Source of the DNA: Wuchereria bancrofti
Lineage: Eukaryota > Nematoda > Chromadorea > Rhabditida > Onchocercidae
Assembly (NCBI GenBank): GCA_005281725.1
Contig: SSBO01000008.1
Location: 4,259,964-4,323,963 of the forward strand
DNA length: 64,000 bases
Direction: 5' to 3'
Below the pieces are notes generated by a model, which saw only the letters and a list, made by a program, of their open reading frames with translations, made no database searches and was not told the DNA's origin. This document shows, in pieces, positions 17,614-31,510 of this stretch (position 1 is its first letter; every line of letters starts with the position of its first letter). The position numbers and the translations under genes are program-made.

Positions 17614-20159
17614 TTATCGTGGGCAGAAAAGATAGCGAATAAAATTAACTATCAAACTGCCAATGATCAAAACACCCATTATCACCAACAGTACAATGAC
17701 CCATTCCTGAAAAAAAATATCTTTTTAATTTTTATCCGACTCATTTCAAATTGATGTAATAATAACCATAAAATTTATCACTACACAAATATTTTTTAAA
17801 TATTAATGTCCGACATATGATAAAAGATGATAATCATTTGTTGTACTGATTACTTATACCATCTATGCTTTTAATAATAATCATTAATATGCCATTTTAT
17901 TTATAAGAATATATAAATTTAGATAAACATTATTGAATGCATATTCAATATTCATTACTGTAAGATAGTGAAAATTAAACTGATTAAAATCACATATCAC
18001 ATTGATTTCGATTATAATAAAATGGAAAAATAATTAACAAAATATATTATGCTTTATTTAAAAAATATATGAGTGTAACTATAAATATAAAAAATGAGAA
18101 TTTTTTCACGTAACTTTAAATATGCCATTCATATAATAGTAGATGATGACCAATACTTGTACTGACCATTATATCATTTATACTTAATTAACAAATTATG
18201 ATATGATCTATTTATCTTAACTGAATGAAATAAGAATGAGGACAAATGAATTTCTTCATCCTTATACTTTGCAATGTTTTAATTTTATAACTTTTGAAAT
18301 TTAAAATATCTCACTTGCAAGAATTCCATCATCACATTACGTTTTGATAAAAAAGAAAGAAGAAAGATTTAATTAAAATCTTACAGTGCTTATTTACATG
18401 TTTTGAATTGTAATTTGGTGGTTTTTATTTTGATATCTATCGCAAAACATTCAGCAAAAAAGCTTATTAATGATAAATCACTAGAATAAATTCAATTTGT
18501 ACGGAAATGCTTAGACTCTATAGATTCATGGAATAACAGAAATTTTTTAGGAATGAAAAAGAAAATGAAACGTTGTAATTTTGTGGTATTATTGGTAGAT
18601 ACTAGTTTTTCAGCATTTTTTCCTCTTTTTTCTTCAATGAAGAAAAAAACGGAAAAAAAAAAATGGTAAAAAATGAAAAAAAAAGTCAAAAAGAAAATTT
18701 GCAATACTTCATTTTTGATTTGCATCGTAATAGCAATTTGAATTAATTAATTTTCAATATGAATTAATTAATCTATTTCAGATTATTATTTTCATAAAGT
18801 ATTGCGATTGTTTGAGAAAAGTTTTCAGTATGGTTTTCATGAAATATACTTATTTCTTTACTTTTTTTTGAGGAAAGTACGACAATGAAATAATTAAGCT
18901 TACCTGAAGTCTAAAACAACAGGAACTATTCAAATCACCACAACAACGATAGTAGTATAATGGCGTTTCTTCTGGACATTGCTCACCAACCACAATTATT
19001 GGACACGCCAATGAACTTTTCCTAAAGAAGAATTTGAAACTAATTTAGAATGACAATAATTATTATTAATAATATAATTGGTTTGGTAGCTATAAANNNN
19101 NNNNNNNNNNNNNNNNNNNNNNNNNNNNNNNNNNNNNATAATAATAATAACTGGTAATAATAATAAATTATAATAAATAATAATAAATCAAAAGAGAAAA
19201 ATTACAGGATAGGAGGATAGGTAAATTAGTAAGAAGTATGAAGTTAAAAATATTTAGAAATGAAATAAAGTGATGGAAAGAAGTTTGAACGATAAATTCC
19301 TTCCAATCACTTATCATTACTCATACTTTAATAAATACTAAAAACAGAAGTAAATAAGTAATTCAACAATAAAGTATATAAGAATTGTTAATATTCAAAT
19401 TTTAGTATGAAATTTTAAAGTTATTTTAGTACCTAATGAAGCGTTCAAACAAATCGACTGTTCTATATGGCATTCCTATTACGAATTTACTGCATTTTTT
19501 TGGATTTTTCCAAACTGAACTAACACTAAAACTTCCTTTTACATTTGCCGAAAAATGACAAATTTGATCAAAAAAGTCGTAAATACTTCTTCTTGGTAAT
19601 GAGAATGGTTAAAAGTATAGTATCATGGGTAAATTTTGAAATGAAAGCTCGTTTTTCTTCCTCTACTCGGTTAATGATTATTAGTGATTTGGAGAGTTGC
19701 AAAATTTTTTCAAAGAAGAAAAGAAAATGATACAAATGTTACACTTATTTGTCTTTCTAAATTTTGAATGAAATTATATTTATCGACGTGAAGTTCATTC
19801 AATATGGTATGTAATTTGTAAGCCTAATAAAATTAAAGTATCATAATAAATATGTCCTAAAAATTTTAAAGGAGCTAAGTAAAAGAAAGGCATTGATCAA
19901 ATGATTTTTCAAAATGGAATGGTCCAATAACTTATATCAAATTAATTCAGGATAATGGAATTAAAATTTATGTTTAGCATGCAAACTGCATTGCAATTTC
20001 GAATATGCACAAATAGTAATATAATTATTTGAATAAGTAAGATTTCACTTACTTCAATTCGAACATCCTAATACCACCACTGCTTTCATTTGGATCCTCG
20101 ATATATGTAACTGCAGTTACTACACTTACTAAACACAACAAATATGCAAAACGTAACAT
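17614..20159 (-). CDS. Small cysteine-rich type I membrane protein (WBP1/VOPP1- or shisa-like)
   Basis: Three exons on the minus strand (20053-20159, 18904-19021, 17614-17706) join in phase to 105 aa. Residues 1-19 form a signal peptide (LRFAYLLCLVSVVTA). A short ectodomain follows with six cysteines, including C..CP..TPLYYYRCCGDLNSSCC-type spacing. Next comes a membrane span (WVIVLLVIMGVLIIGSLIV) and a tiny tail ending YLFCPR. The Cys-Cys pairs next to an aromatic run just before the span resemble the WBP1/VOPP1 and shisa families, whose members act in endosomal sorting or receptor trafficking; membership is inferred from pattern only. An AG acceptor (CAAATTTCAG) ends 10 bases before the ATG, as expected for spliced-leader addition. 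The N gap lies in the first intron. The long introns contain AT repeats only. Confidence 0.75.
19097..19137. other. Assembly gap (41 N) inside an AAT microsatellite
   Basis: A run of N is flanked on the right by ATAATAATAATAACTGG and further TAA/AAT repeats to about 19190. The gap is probably an unresolved microsatellite in an intron, so no coding sequence is expected to be missing. Confidence 0.95.
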
Positions 20160-20169
20160 AATTGATAGT

Positions 20170-20171
20170 CT
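20170..20171 (-). promoter_or_regulatory. Probable trans-splice acceptor of the small membrane protein gene
   Basis: On the minus strand CAAATTTCAG ends 10 bases before the start codon. The match to the nematode acceptor consensus so close to the ATG suggests a spliced-leader site. No SL RNA gene was seen in the window. Confidence 0.5.
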
Positions 20172-23100
20172 GAAATTTGAAATTCATTTAATGGAAATTG
20201 CATACTAAAAAAATCAGTTTAAAATATTCGTAACGTTGCGATGGATGTTTGATAAACAGCTGATAAGTTTTATAGTTTATTTCTTAAATTTTATTTGATG
20301 AATGTTACTATTAAATTATAATGATAATAATTATGCACACGTAAGTTCTGATCAATGCTAACTTATGCCATGATTTCGTCTATCTGGCAAACATGAATGA
20401 ATGATATTTTTGATAACAAACAGTAGTGAAATTTAACAGCAAAATAAAATTAAATACTACATTAAAAATAATAAAAAATTATGCCAGTAAAAATAAACAT
20501 CGGTTGTTTCTTTTTTTAGAAAAAAAGATAAAATTTCATATTCATATAAAACATCAGTTGAATAGACCACCTAATGAGTTTAATTGTCAAATATGCAATG
20601 AATTATTTTGCTCCTGAAATTTGTCAACCCACAATCATGGTTTTCAAATTATAAGTAATCTGAAATTATAACAAATATTCCTTGGCACAAAAATGCTCTG
20701 GTATAATTTCAATTGAATAGGGCGAAGAAATTGCAATTTTTTTAATCGTTTTTAAAATTTCATAAAAATTTTCAAAAGATTTTTGAAGATGTAAATAAGA
20801 AATTCAACTAAATTTTTGATATATGGTGAGTAATAACTATCGGAAAAATCTGTAATAGAGAATTAATCAGCAAGAATAAGCCATTCTCAAATTTTCTAAA
20901 CAAAACATTAAAAAAAGTAAGACGTGAAATGTAAAATGAAAGTATATACTCAAGAATCTTCATCGTAAAAGTGACGTGAAACGTAAAATGAAAGTAACGT
21001 TATTGGAGGGATGAAAAACATATGGAACAGCAATTAAAATTTTTAAAATAACCATTCATTCGTGGTTTTTAAAGCTTAATGGAAATCACTCAGTTATGAT
21101 AATATCTGCCATTCATTTTTTTACATTTTGAATCAACGAATGTAACAATAAATATATTTCAAATATAATAACTAATTATTTCACATATTGCAAAATTTGA
21201 TGAGACATAAAGAAAAAAATGATATCATTTGGAAATGTTTTAAAAGTGATTTCGTACAAATTGGGAAAAACACATTTACAAGCAGAGCGTTATTCTTAGA
21301 TCCGATCAGTGATAATTTTTCTTTCAATGAAATTATTCAACCATACAACATTCGAAATTTTTCTTACTTAATATTTTCTGCAATACTTTTACTTATTTAG
21401 AGAATAATTTAAAAGACATTCATATTTCCTATATCTGTTTATATAGTAACTCATTTCTCTATTAATTACTTCATTTTATTTATTTCATTTATTGTTTATT
21501 TTTATAAATATTTAGCAGTTTAATGACTATCTTTACAGGATCTGAAATCAATTTCACTTTTTATCAAGTACAACTTAGAGGATTTTACAAAATAATGACC
21601 TATAAGTTTGTCCTTAACAATAACTTCAAACGATTTACTATCCAAAATCCAAAATTATTCCATAATCTAGCCTTGAAGAACCATAAATTGCTCAACTAAT
21701 AACAAGTAATGTTTTAAGACCATACAATTTGTTAGCTAAATCAAGAAATACTTTCAAATAATTTGATAACTCTACCAGTCTATCAAATAAATAACCAATT
21801 ATAACATTCATTCAAATCGATTTCTGTTAATATTTTGAGAATTTTCAGCTTTCCAATTTATAACAATAATTTTTCGCCAACTATAAAATAAATTCCAAAG
21901 TTTGAAAAGTTCTAAAAGATGTGGAATGTTACCGCTAGATAATAATAATACCTAAATATTAAGTTTTATTCCATATTTTCAATATTTGTTTTAAATATCA
22001 CGGAAAATTTCACTTTATATGTAATAGTTTTTGCATTTATACATTTATGATGATAGGTCCAAGTGATATGATATTAGTCAAAGATAAAATGATAACGAAT
22101 CGAATATTTTGCTGTAAGAAAATATGAATGAAACTATTTCAAGAATAAAGTATAAACTACTAGTGTTTAGAGTTCATTTAATACTGATTAAATAAATCAT
22201 AATCAGTTATTTAAGTGAAACACGTAGATTACGTAATCTTTTTTTATCATACCTGTTCTTCTAACAGGAAACTTTCGCTTAGTTTAAATGGGTGATTGAA
22301 GTTTACAAACTAATTAAGTAGATTTTTGACCTTTTTCTTTTACATTAAATCTACTGATAAATTTCAAATACTGATAACTGATATGAATGAAGGAGGATGA
22401 ACTCGTACACTTACGTAATAAGTCTCACATATCCTAATTGAAAATCATTAGAGATAACAGAGGCATTAAATATAATCAATATACTATATTTCATTAAAGT
22501 TTAACTATTATTTAATATTTGATGATATCAAAAATCTTTCTACATATTTATATTAAAAAATCAATAATTTCTATTTACATTAATACAAATACCAAAAGAA
22601 TGAATAATATAAGTAAATTGTACAAATTGATCAAAAAAGTAGAGAAATCTACCATGCGATTGAAAATGAAAAAAAAAAGAGGAAGGGAATTGATTTATGC
22701 GCAACTATTCGATATCATTATCGTTTGATAGAAAGAATGAGTGGGACAAAGAGAGAATTTCTTTTCGTTCCGGGAAAGATGATTTAAATATGCTGTTTAG
22801 GAATGGATATTTGACTACTCTCTCCCTTACCCTCTCTTTCTTACCCTCTTTCTCCCTCTCTCTCTCCTTCCTTCAATTGATATTTCATAATTTTTTGGAT
22901 GACTAACTAACTGGTTCATTCGATAATAGTAATAAATGATGATGATGATGGTGATGAAAGAAAGTGTGCTAAATTGTGTTAAATTCTTCTGACCAATGGT
23001 CAACTCTGTTACATTGTCTTGAATCAATCAATAAGGGAAAGTGTATGCCAAGAAATGTTCTGGCCAATGGTCAACAGCTCTTTATGCTTTTTTGATCGTT

Positions 23101-23645
23101 AGTCTCACAACATTTTATATGATGAATAAATGAGTCATGGCATATTTTGAGGAATGTTCTTTGAACAAGTTCCAATCTGTTATCACGAATTATTATCTCA
23201 TCTGAAAATAAGAAGCAGCGGAAAAGTTCAAAGTACTATATGGGAAGAGAAAAGACTATTTTGAAGTTTAAGAAAGTAACAAAAAATGCGCATAGGCTTT
23301 AAGGGGATGAAAGTTTATTTGACATAGTAATTTTAAAATGATGCATTTTCATCGAAATTTAAATATAATTATTTATCACTTTAATCTTTTAATCACTCTC
23401 TCATCTCAATCTTTACAGCTAATTAATTAGGCAGATAAGCTGTTACACACATATACACATTAGTGATTTCTAACATTCATAATTGTTACCTTACTATCTA
23501 TATCAGCCAATAATTCCTTCTATAAAATCTGATGAGCGAAATTTCTTTTCTTTAAGAAGTTTTAAATAACACTGACAAATAACAAACAACATTTATTTCA
23601 AATTTAAACATTTAAAAAAATTAAATTTATTTTAAATGACAGAAT
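20172..23645. other. Intergenic stretch upstream of the small membrane protein gene
   Basis: No supported gene. Short ORFs near 20426, 21188 and 22519 have low-complexity AT-driven composition and no splice or homology support. A CT-rich tract lies at 22820-22870. AATAAA on the minus strand (plus 23626-23631) lies 15 bases after the TRP channel stop and is its likely polyadenylation signal. Confidence 0.55.
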
Positions 23646-26600
23646 CTAGTAAGTAATCATTTTGTGTGATATCGGCGGAGAATTCATAAATGAAAGAAGC
23701 GGACGAGTCTGAAAGTTAGAAATAAATATGACGGATACCCATTGTTATATTGGAATGATTAAAGAAAGAGCATAAATCTCGAATCATTTCCCGAACCAAT
23801 CGATAATTCATCTTTTAGTACAATTAAACAGCTTTTAATCATTTGATATATTTGAAAAACTTTTAACATACGTGTTTTTCCTTATAAATGAATCGATCAG
23901 CATCATCCTTCATAGCTGTTTGATAGTGATATTCTTCAGCGAATCGATAACGCTCGAATAGTAATCTCATCAGTTTCTAGAAAACTTTTAGCAGTAAGAA
24001 AGTTTAGTCAATACCGCCTAAAATTCCTTTAGAATTTTAGGTTGACTATGAATTAAGTTTCATTTATGTTAAAACAAATTATAGTTTTCATGAAATTTTA
24101 AGGTTTTTGTAGAAAATTGTGCAGCAAGCTAGAGTTCTGAAGTGCGTACTCTAATGGACCAATTAATTATTTCAGATTAAATTAGCTGTTTGAATTAATA
24201 TATGTCCATCCGTTTAATTATCTCTTATCACTGATTAATTAGATAATATCAGATAAAATAGTTCACTTTCCCTAATGCATCATGTTAATAGAGAAAATGA
24301 TAACGCTTAGAAGGTCAAATGTTTAAAACTATCAAAAGTTTGATTTAAATATATGGAGTTATTTGCAAAATATTCCGCTCATCCTGATAAACTACTTATC
24401 AATTCCGGATCATTTCATTTCAATGAATTCAGATCAATCAAAAAATTCATCCTGATCACTTTCTATCCAGACACATTCATTTTTTGAAACATATGAAGTA
24501 TGAATGGCATTTTCAGGTCGACATTTAGCTTACCAAATACAGAAAATCTTGCTCAATAACATCGTTTACTGATGGATTCCAAATTTGAACTGGAATCCAT
24601 AAATCCTGAAAAAAAGAAAGAAGATAAATATAAATAATGTACAAATTTGAAAATACCTGATATATACGCTTCTATAGCTATTTTTTTTTATCATAATCAT
24701 ATAATTTCATTTTGATTCTTTCAAATTGACAACTTTTAATTAGTCATCAGTAAATAATATCATCTATTCCGGAATGATAAGATTGTTTTCATCCATATCT
24801 AATGATAAAAGTTATATGCTAATTATAATTGTATGCAATTAGAATAATTTCATTTCAAAAATTTAACAATTCATTTGATTCTTTCATTAAATAATTCATT
24901 TATAACATTAATTATAACAATGCATACTTACAGGATAAACAAATTTGAATTTATTTGAAAATAATCTATACAATCCACAAGTTGTATTGTAAATAAGATT
25001 AAATGGTGGTGGAATAGCAGTAAACCAATCGAAATATTCGGCATAAATTTGACAACGAGTAAATTTCCATTCTTGATCTTCATTTTTCTAAAATTTATCA
25101 AATTATAGCAAATCTTTTTAATAGAAACAAATGTAATGCGTTCTGTAACAAAACTTTACGATTTTTTTTTTGATTTTAAACCCTAAAAATTTCAAATTAA
25201 AAATACTAACTTAAATTTTTATATTATTAGAATTAGTTAAAATATATGTTACACTTAGAATAAAAAATATTAGCAAAAAAGCAATTCGGAAATTGTTAAA
25301 AAGTTATGATCTAATTAAAATTTTTATCTAAATTAAAATGTTTAACTGACCAGAACTGTATCAGCTGTACGAACCAACATGGAAATCATTAAATTTAATA
25401 AAGTAATTACAACAGCAATATGAAATATTGCAATTGTAATTTCTCCAGCATAATTAGTAAGTGGATGTTCGGTAGGTTCTTGATTAGGTCCAGCATTGCC
25501 CACAACAAGTTTATAATCCCAAGGAGCAAGATAGCCATAAAATGACCAATACAAATTACGAAATGTTATTCCTATGCTACAAATTTTTAACTTTTTAATT
25601 CCAACAAAAAAAAAAAAAATTAATGTAGCAAAAAGCAAAAAATGAATGAAATAAATTGCAAAGAAAAAAAAAGATAGCGTTTCAGACTTTCCAAAAACTT
25701 CAAAAATAAGAAATAAAAAAATACGCGTAATATTAATTAATTTTTACAATGCTCATCATTTTACAATTATTACAATTATTCACAATTATAGCAAACAATT
25801 TTTTTTCATTAATTTTTCATTTAAAATTAACATTTGATAATTAAATTTAAAATTAAATTTTAGAAAATGGGGAAAAATAACTGAAGATTATTTTTTTAGT
25901 GATTATTTTTATGCTAATTTTAGGATAATAGTATTATTATTTTTTCTTTTTCAATTTCTTGTTTTTCTTTTTATTATACCTTGAATAAGTTTCTTTTTGT
26001 TGAATAATATTTCCACTCTTATCCAAAACACGATTTTCATTATAAGCTTGATACATTGTATTGATACCCAATGAAAAGCATATCATTATGATAGCAGCTA
26101 TTGATAAGAATATTGTAACATCACGAATACATTTTGAAATTGATATCGGAAAAAATGAAATTAAGGATAAAAAATGATTCCCTGATTTTTTGTCTGTTTT
26201 TTTTTCTGTGTTTTGTCTTATTTTTAAATGTTAAAGAAACGATAATTTAAATGATAGGAAATGTAATTAAATGATTAAAAATATGAATATATTTTTAACA
26301 ACCATATGTAAAATTATATAATTATTAGAATGAATGAATAAAAAAAAACTAAACAAATTTTAATAGATAAGTATGCATAATTATAATTAATGATAAACTG
26401 ACGAAAAATTCTTATCATTTCATAGCATTATTAAACATAAGTAAAATAAAACAAGAAGCATCGAAATTTTTTCGATAGCATAAGATGGGAATTTATAGGA
26501 TAACATAAATTATAATTTTTATTGGTGTAAAATTTAAAAAAAAAGATTTAATTTGGTGTAAAATCTTAACTTATTGTGTAGGAAGCTTTTTTATCCCTCA

Positions 26601-29600
26601 TAAATTTAACAGACAGCAAAAATTGAAAGAAATATTTTACTTGAAATAAATAAAATTTAAAATAAACAATTTAACAGTTATACAAATTCCAATGATCAAT
26701 GATTCAAGAAAATCCATAATCATTGAGGAAGAATCCAAGTATATCATTGACGTTTAAGCTAATTAATTAATACTTCTCTAAGCTGTCGTATTACGTTAAT
26801 GGCGTCAAAAAGAATTAATTTCTTTCTTAATAGATTATTAAAGATGTCTTATAATTTAAAGTAAAGTTTGTAAAATAGATTCGAATAAATTAACTCTAAT
26901 TTATTTATAAAATTTTTTTCCATAATACTTACAACAGTTGAGCCAATATTACGCTGTAATTGAAAGTAATACAAAAGTCTCCATAGAGCCATAATAGAAG
27001 CTGCACCAAAATAAATATCATAAATTATTGAAAAATCATAATACACCTGAAATTATTGAAAATTATAATAAGCCTGAAATTATTATAATTAAAAAAAAAA
27101 AAGTTTGCATATTTGTTTTTTGACAATTTTTCTTTTTCAATTCAATTTAATTTCGCAATGTCTAAATATAACAATTATCAATTTGTTTTTTGTTTTTTTT
27201 TCTTTTTTTTTTTAAATGACGATGTATAAAATTGTTAAAAACTCTTCAAGCTTAAATATCATTTTTTTTTATAAATTTCATTTTGTATTTTATCCAATAG
27301 AACTTTTATAGGATGCTGTATTATTTGAAACGAACCCAATGTCTTCGATGTAATTGTTTTAAACCATCTTGATGAGTGGTAGCTGTTGTCATAATAAAAC
27401 AAAACAATGATCCCGAGAATAGCCATATTAAAATAAGATCAAACCTATATTATAAATATTTCTTAAATTTTAAATAAAAACTTTGTTAAGTTTATTAATT
27501 TATAAATTAATGAAGAAGCTTAGATAGATTTAAATTTAAATCTCCTTCGTCTTTTCTTTTTGGCTTGATTTGTTTGTTTGTTTACATTATAGAAATTGAT
27601 AGGAATAGTAACAAAAAGAGAGAGAAAGAGACAGCGAGAGAGAGAGAAAGAGACAGCGAGAGAGAGAGAGAGAGAAAGAAGAAAAAAACTTAACCATCGC
27701 CACCAAACATTGTAAAATCTCATAAAACCTTTACTAGCAAATTCGATATAATGTATAACAGCCATACCATAAACATATAAATATACGTAGCTCTCTAATA
27801 TTAATCGTAAATCTGTAAAAAAATTCATTTTCAATTGAATATTTAATCTTTTTTTCAAATCAAATTTTTCTTTTTTTTTTTGTTTGTTCTAAATCTTTTT
27901 TAGTTAACTTTATTTATCATATAACATAAATGACATTTCTATGTGAGAAAAATTATTTAATAATTTTAAAATAACAAAAAGTTTTTTTTCCTATTACAAA
28001 TTAAAATATATGTTATAAAAGTAATTTTGTTAAAAATAGTTGGAGAAAAATTATTAATTTTTAAAACGAACTGCTATTAGCAAGTGATCGTTCAGATGAT
28101 TGTTCGCCAGTTCTTCCAAAATATCGAATAAAAATTAAAATGATGAGAAATAATATGTAACTTGCTAATCTACTCATATATCTAAAATTAAATTTTTCGG
28201 AAAAAAAAATAAAACAAAAATTTTGGCAAGAGTTTAAAATTTTCTATTTTTGTTGTTGTTATGGACGAAAGTTCATAGATCACAAATCTCATCAATTAAA
28301 TTTTGCGTTTGTTGATCATTTAATATAAACATGCAGATGAAAAATTTATCATTCAATTGATATTTCTATTTTCGATTAACATTAACATATTATTTAAATT
28401 ATTTCTAATACAAATTTCAAAGAAAAAGTTTTAAAATTTAGAAAAATTTTTGTTTGCTTATAAAATCTGTTCTTTATTTCTTTTTTTTTGGTTTTTAAAA
28501 CAAATGAATCATTGATAAAATTGCATCAACTTACCGTGCTAATGGATATTTAAAAGTTTTAATGTAACTTCCAGCGCTAATTGCATGAAGTAATGCTAAA
28601 ATTGGATAGCATATGAAATGTCGAAATTTGCGACTCAAATCTTGACATTTAAATTTTCCACTATCTGTCCACATTCCATGCCAACAGCCTTCCATTGCTG
28701 CTTGAATACCCAACAAAGATAGAAACTAAAATTTTTAATTTTCTTTTTTTTAAGAAACAAAACAAAAATTTAAATTGACATTTTGAAATTGTTTGAAATT
28801 TTTATATTATTAATTTTCAATAGAATATTTCACATTATTATTACATGACAAAACAAAAAATATCGTATCAATATCACTATCATTATTATCAATATGAATT
28901 AGAGTTGCAAAGTTATCAAGTATACTTTTATACAATTTTAAGCATGAATAGTTTAATAAATAATATTTTAGAACATTTAGTTACGTAGACAAACAGAACG
29001 TATAATTTAGCAAGAAATACGTCTAAATTATAAATTAGATGTTGCTAAATTTGCACGTGAAAAATAAACTGTTTGAAATGTTATTGGTGATAAAAAAAAA
29101 AGCAAAAATGAATTTTGCACCGGTTTCATATGTGCCTTAAGAGCTAATTGGATACGTGGAAAGCGTAATTCGCAATCAGCCAAAGGTGATCCAACTTTAC
29201 GTGATAGTAGCACGTGAATTTCTTCTGTTGTCCAACATTGCTCAGCAATTTTGACCGCAAATGTCATCACATTGTGACGTAAATTCCTATATGCCACCTA
29301 TATTTGCTCAAAATATTCTTCCATTAAAAGGCATTATACAAAATTTGTAATAAATTATCAATTTGTTCTTTTCTTTAATTTCGTTTTTTTTATTTTTTAT
29401 TTTATTAAAGAAATTATAATATTGGAAAGATTGAGTAATTTGAAAGATGTAATAATCTTTGACAGCTATTAATAAAATAAAAGTTTATTAAATATTTCAA
29501 AAATTTAGCATCCAAAATTTTAAATCATTACTATCCGAAATATAATTTATTATCATTGATAATAATGTATCATTGATAATAATGTATCATTGAGAAAGAA

Positions 29601-31481
29601 TGATTCAATTGTATTGTTTGTATTTATCATTTCAAAGTTTACCTTGTATTCTTTTTCCATTTCCTCGCATACTTGCAAATCAACTGCAAGATTGAATGCA
29701 GCAAGCAGCGGATCAGTGCATGCAAGCCATAGGAATGATTCACTACTAATTGCGCGATAGGTATCCAATAAAATTATACTATTTTCCATGCAATGTGCGC
29801 TTCGTAAACATTCATCACAATGACCTTTGCAATTTATTTCTTTTTTTAAAAAAAATATTAATATTAAATTCAGTCTTCAGAACTAAATTTACTTAATATT
29901 TAAAATTTGCAATTATTATTTTATTCTGATAATTCCTAAATTTGAGAAATTAAATCATTAATAAACAAAAGAAAAAAAAGGAAAAAACTAAATAATGAAA
30001 AAAAAAAATTCTTTTATACGATATATAAACACAGTAAGAAAAAAAATTCTTTTTTAACAAAAAAAAAAAATTCAAAAATTAAAATTTACAATCAGGTCGA
30101 TGTGGCAACTGCATATAATGCTTCCTGAGAAGTAAACATTGAACGATGGAAAAATTATTACATATACAGGCAAGCATTAATGGTGTCATGTGCATTGGAA
30201 ATGATTTCGATTTTCGACAACCTGCAAAACAAAAAGAAAAATCATTTCAAAATAAGTAAACAACATACCTTTCCATCAAATTTTCTTTTTCAATTTAATA
30301 TACATTTTGCGAAAAATTGTTAATATTGAACTGGTAAAAAAAAAAACGAACAAATTATTGTTATCTTCTTAAAATGATCTAAAATTAATATTGATTATTA
30401 TTTTCACTTAATCTTTAATTTAAATTTCTTTAATTTTTTATTTTAATTTAAATTTAACTTTTGTATTTTTTTTTAAACTTTAATAAAATTTACACAATAC
30501 TAAAATAATGTACAAACCGTTACGTTCTTCACCGGGATATTCCATGAAAAGTGATAAAATAAATTCAACCAATGGTCGACTTCCAATACAAATTGCTGTC
30601 ATCAATGCTTCTTTGGTCGGTTCAGCTGATGTTCGATTAATGAGTAATGCAAGGAATCGCTCAATTTGACCCTAAAATAGCGATGATATTTTATGAAATT
30701 TCATAAAATATTTTAGCATTCATTTTATTGATAGTTATTATAACTTTTTAAAACTTTTACTGTTAAACATTTAATTAATTTCGAAAGTTAACTTAATTAT
30801 TTATGCTACCACAAATCAATAAGCATTTTGTCAACAATAAGTTTTATTTTGTCTTATTTTCTCTTAGCAGTTTACATATATTTCACTTAAATTCTCACTT
30901 TCTTCTTTTTTGTATTATTTCTTAAGCTAAAACTGCTTTGTTTTTTAGAACCGCAGATCATTTTTTTTTAATTTTAAATCCAATTTATTTCATTTTTTTT
31001 TCTTTAACAATTTAAAAAAAAACTATCAATTTTATAAGTTTTTTATTCCATCAAAATCTATCGAATGCCAGCAAAAAATTTTTCTTTCAAATTATTACTG
31101 TGTGAACTTACAGATGCAAGATTATGCAAATCTTTAAGAATTTGCTTAATAATTCTGACATTTGCGCTAAGTACGGCGGTACGAAATTGATGAATTGTAG
31201 CATCCATTGATTTAGTTGGATTCCATTCCACTCGTCCATCATAAGAAATATTTAAATCCGGTAAATTTGGTACCTAATATTTTGCTAATAATTAATGTAT
31301 TATATAGTTTATTCATTTTTATTCCAATAAATATTACTATAAAAAAGCAAAACAAAAAATAAGGAGATTCAATTATGAAACAAAACACAATTTAAGAAAT
31401 TTATAAATTAAATTAATTAGTAAATTTAACTTGATCTAAACAATGATTCATTGCTGCTGCTGCTGCATTGACTTCTTTCAT
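23646..31481 (-). CDS. Divergent TRPC-type cation channel
   Basis: Seventeen exons in consistent phase encode 775 aa: 31431-31481, 31112-31273, 30518-30671, 30090-30221, 29643-29824, 29121-29297, 28535-28725, 28072-28181, 27695-27812, 27336-27444, 26929-27046, 25980-26181, 25351-25576, 24932-25087, 24534-24605, 23872-23976, 23646-23708. TRPC channels are tetrameric calcium-permeable channels of the plasma membrane, often gated downstream of phospholipase C. Visible features are N-terminal ankyrin-like repeats (TPLMLACICNNFSIVQCLL), the TRPC cysteine motif HRPDCHCDECL, six hydrophobic segments, a pore helix region FRNLYWSFYGYL, S6 with VVITLLNLMISML, and a TRP-box-like EWKFTR followed by PPPFNLI. 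The C-terminal tail is short. A ...TTTACAG acceptor at 31509-31510 fits trans-splicing before this ATG. It is more diverged than TRP-1/TRP-2 types and could correspond to the Caenorhabditis sperm channel TRP-3/SPE-41, but I cannot confirm which subgroup it belongs to. Confidence 0.85.
27602..27682. repeat. GA-rich tandem repeat in a TRP channel intron
   Basis: A run of AG dinucleotides contains the unit AGAGAAAGAGACAGCGAG at least twice. It sits just inside intron 9 next to the donor at 27693-27694. A simple repeat with no evident function. Confidence 0.8.
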
Positions 31482-31508
31482 GATTTTTGTTTCAAATTTG
31501 TATTTTCT

Positions 31509-31510
31509 CT
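31509..31510 (-). promoter_or_regulatory. Probable trans-splice acceptor of the TRP channel gene
   Basis: On the minus strand TTTTTTTACAG ends about 28 bases before the first in-frame ATG. There is no convincing upstream coding exon, so it is read as a spliced-leader acceptor. Confidence 0.4.
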
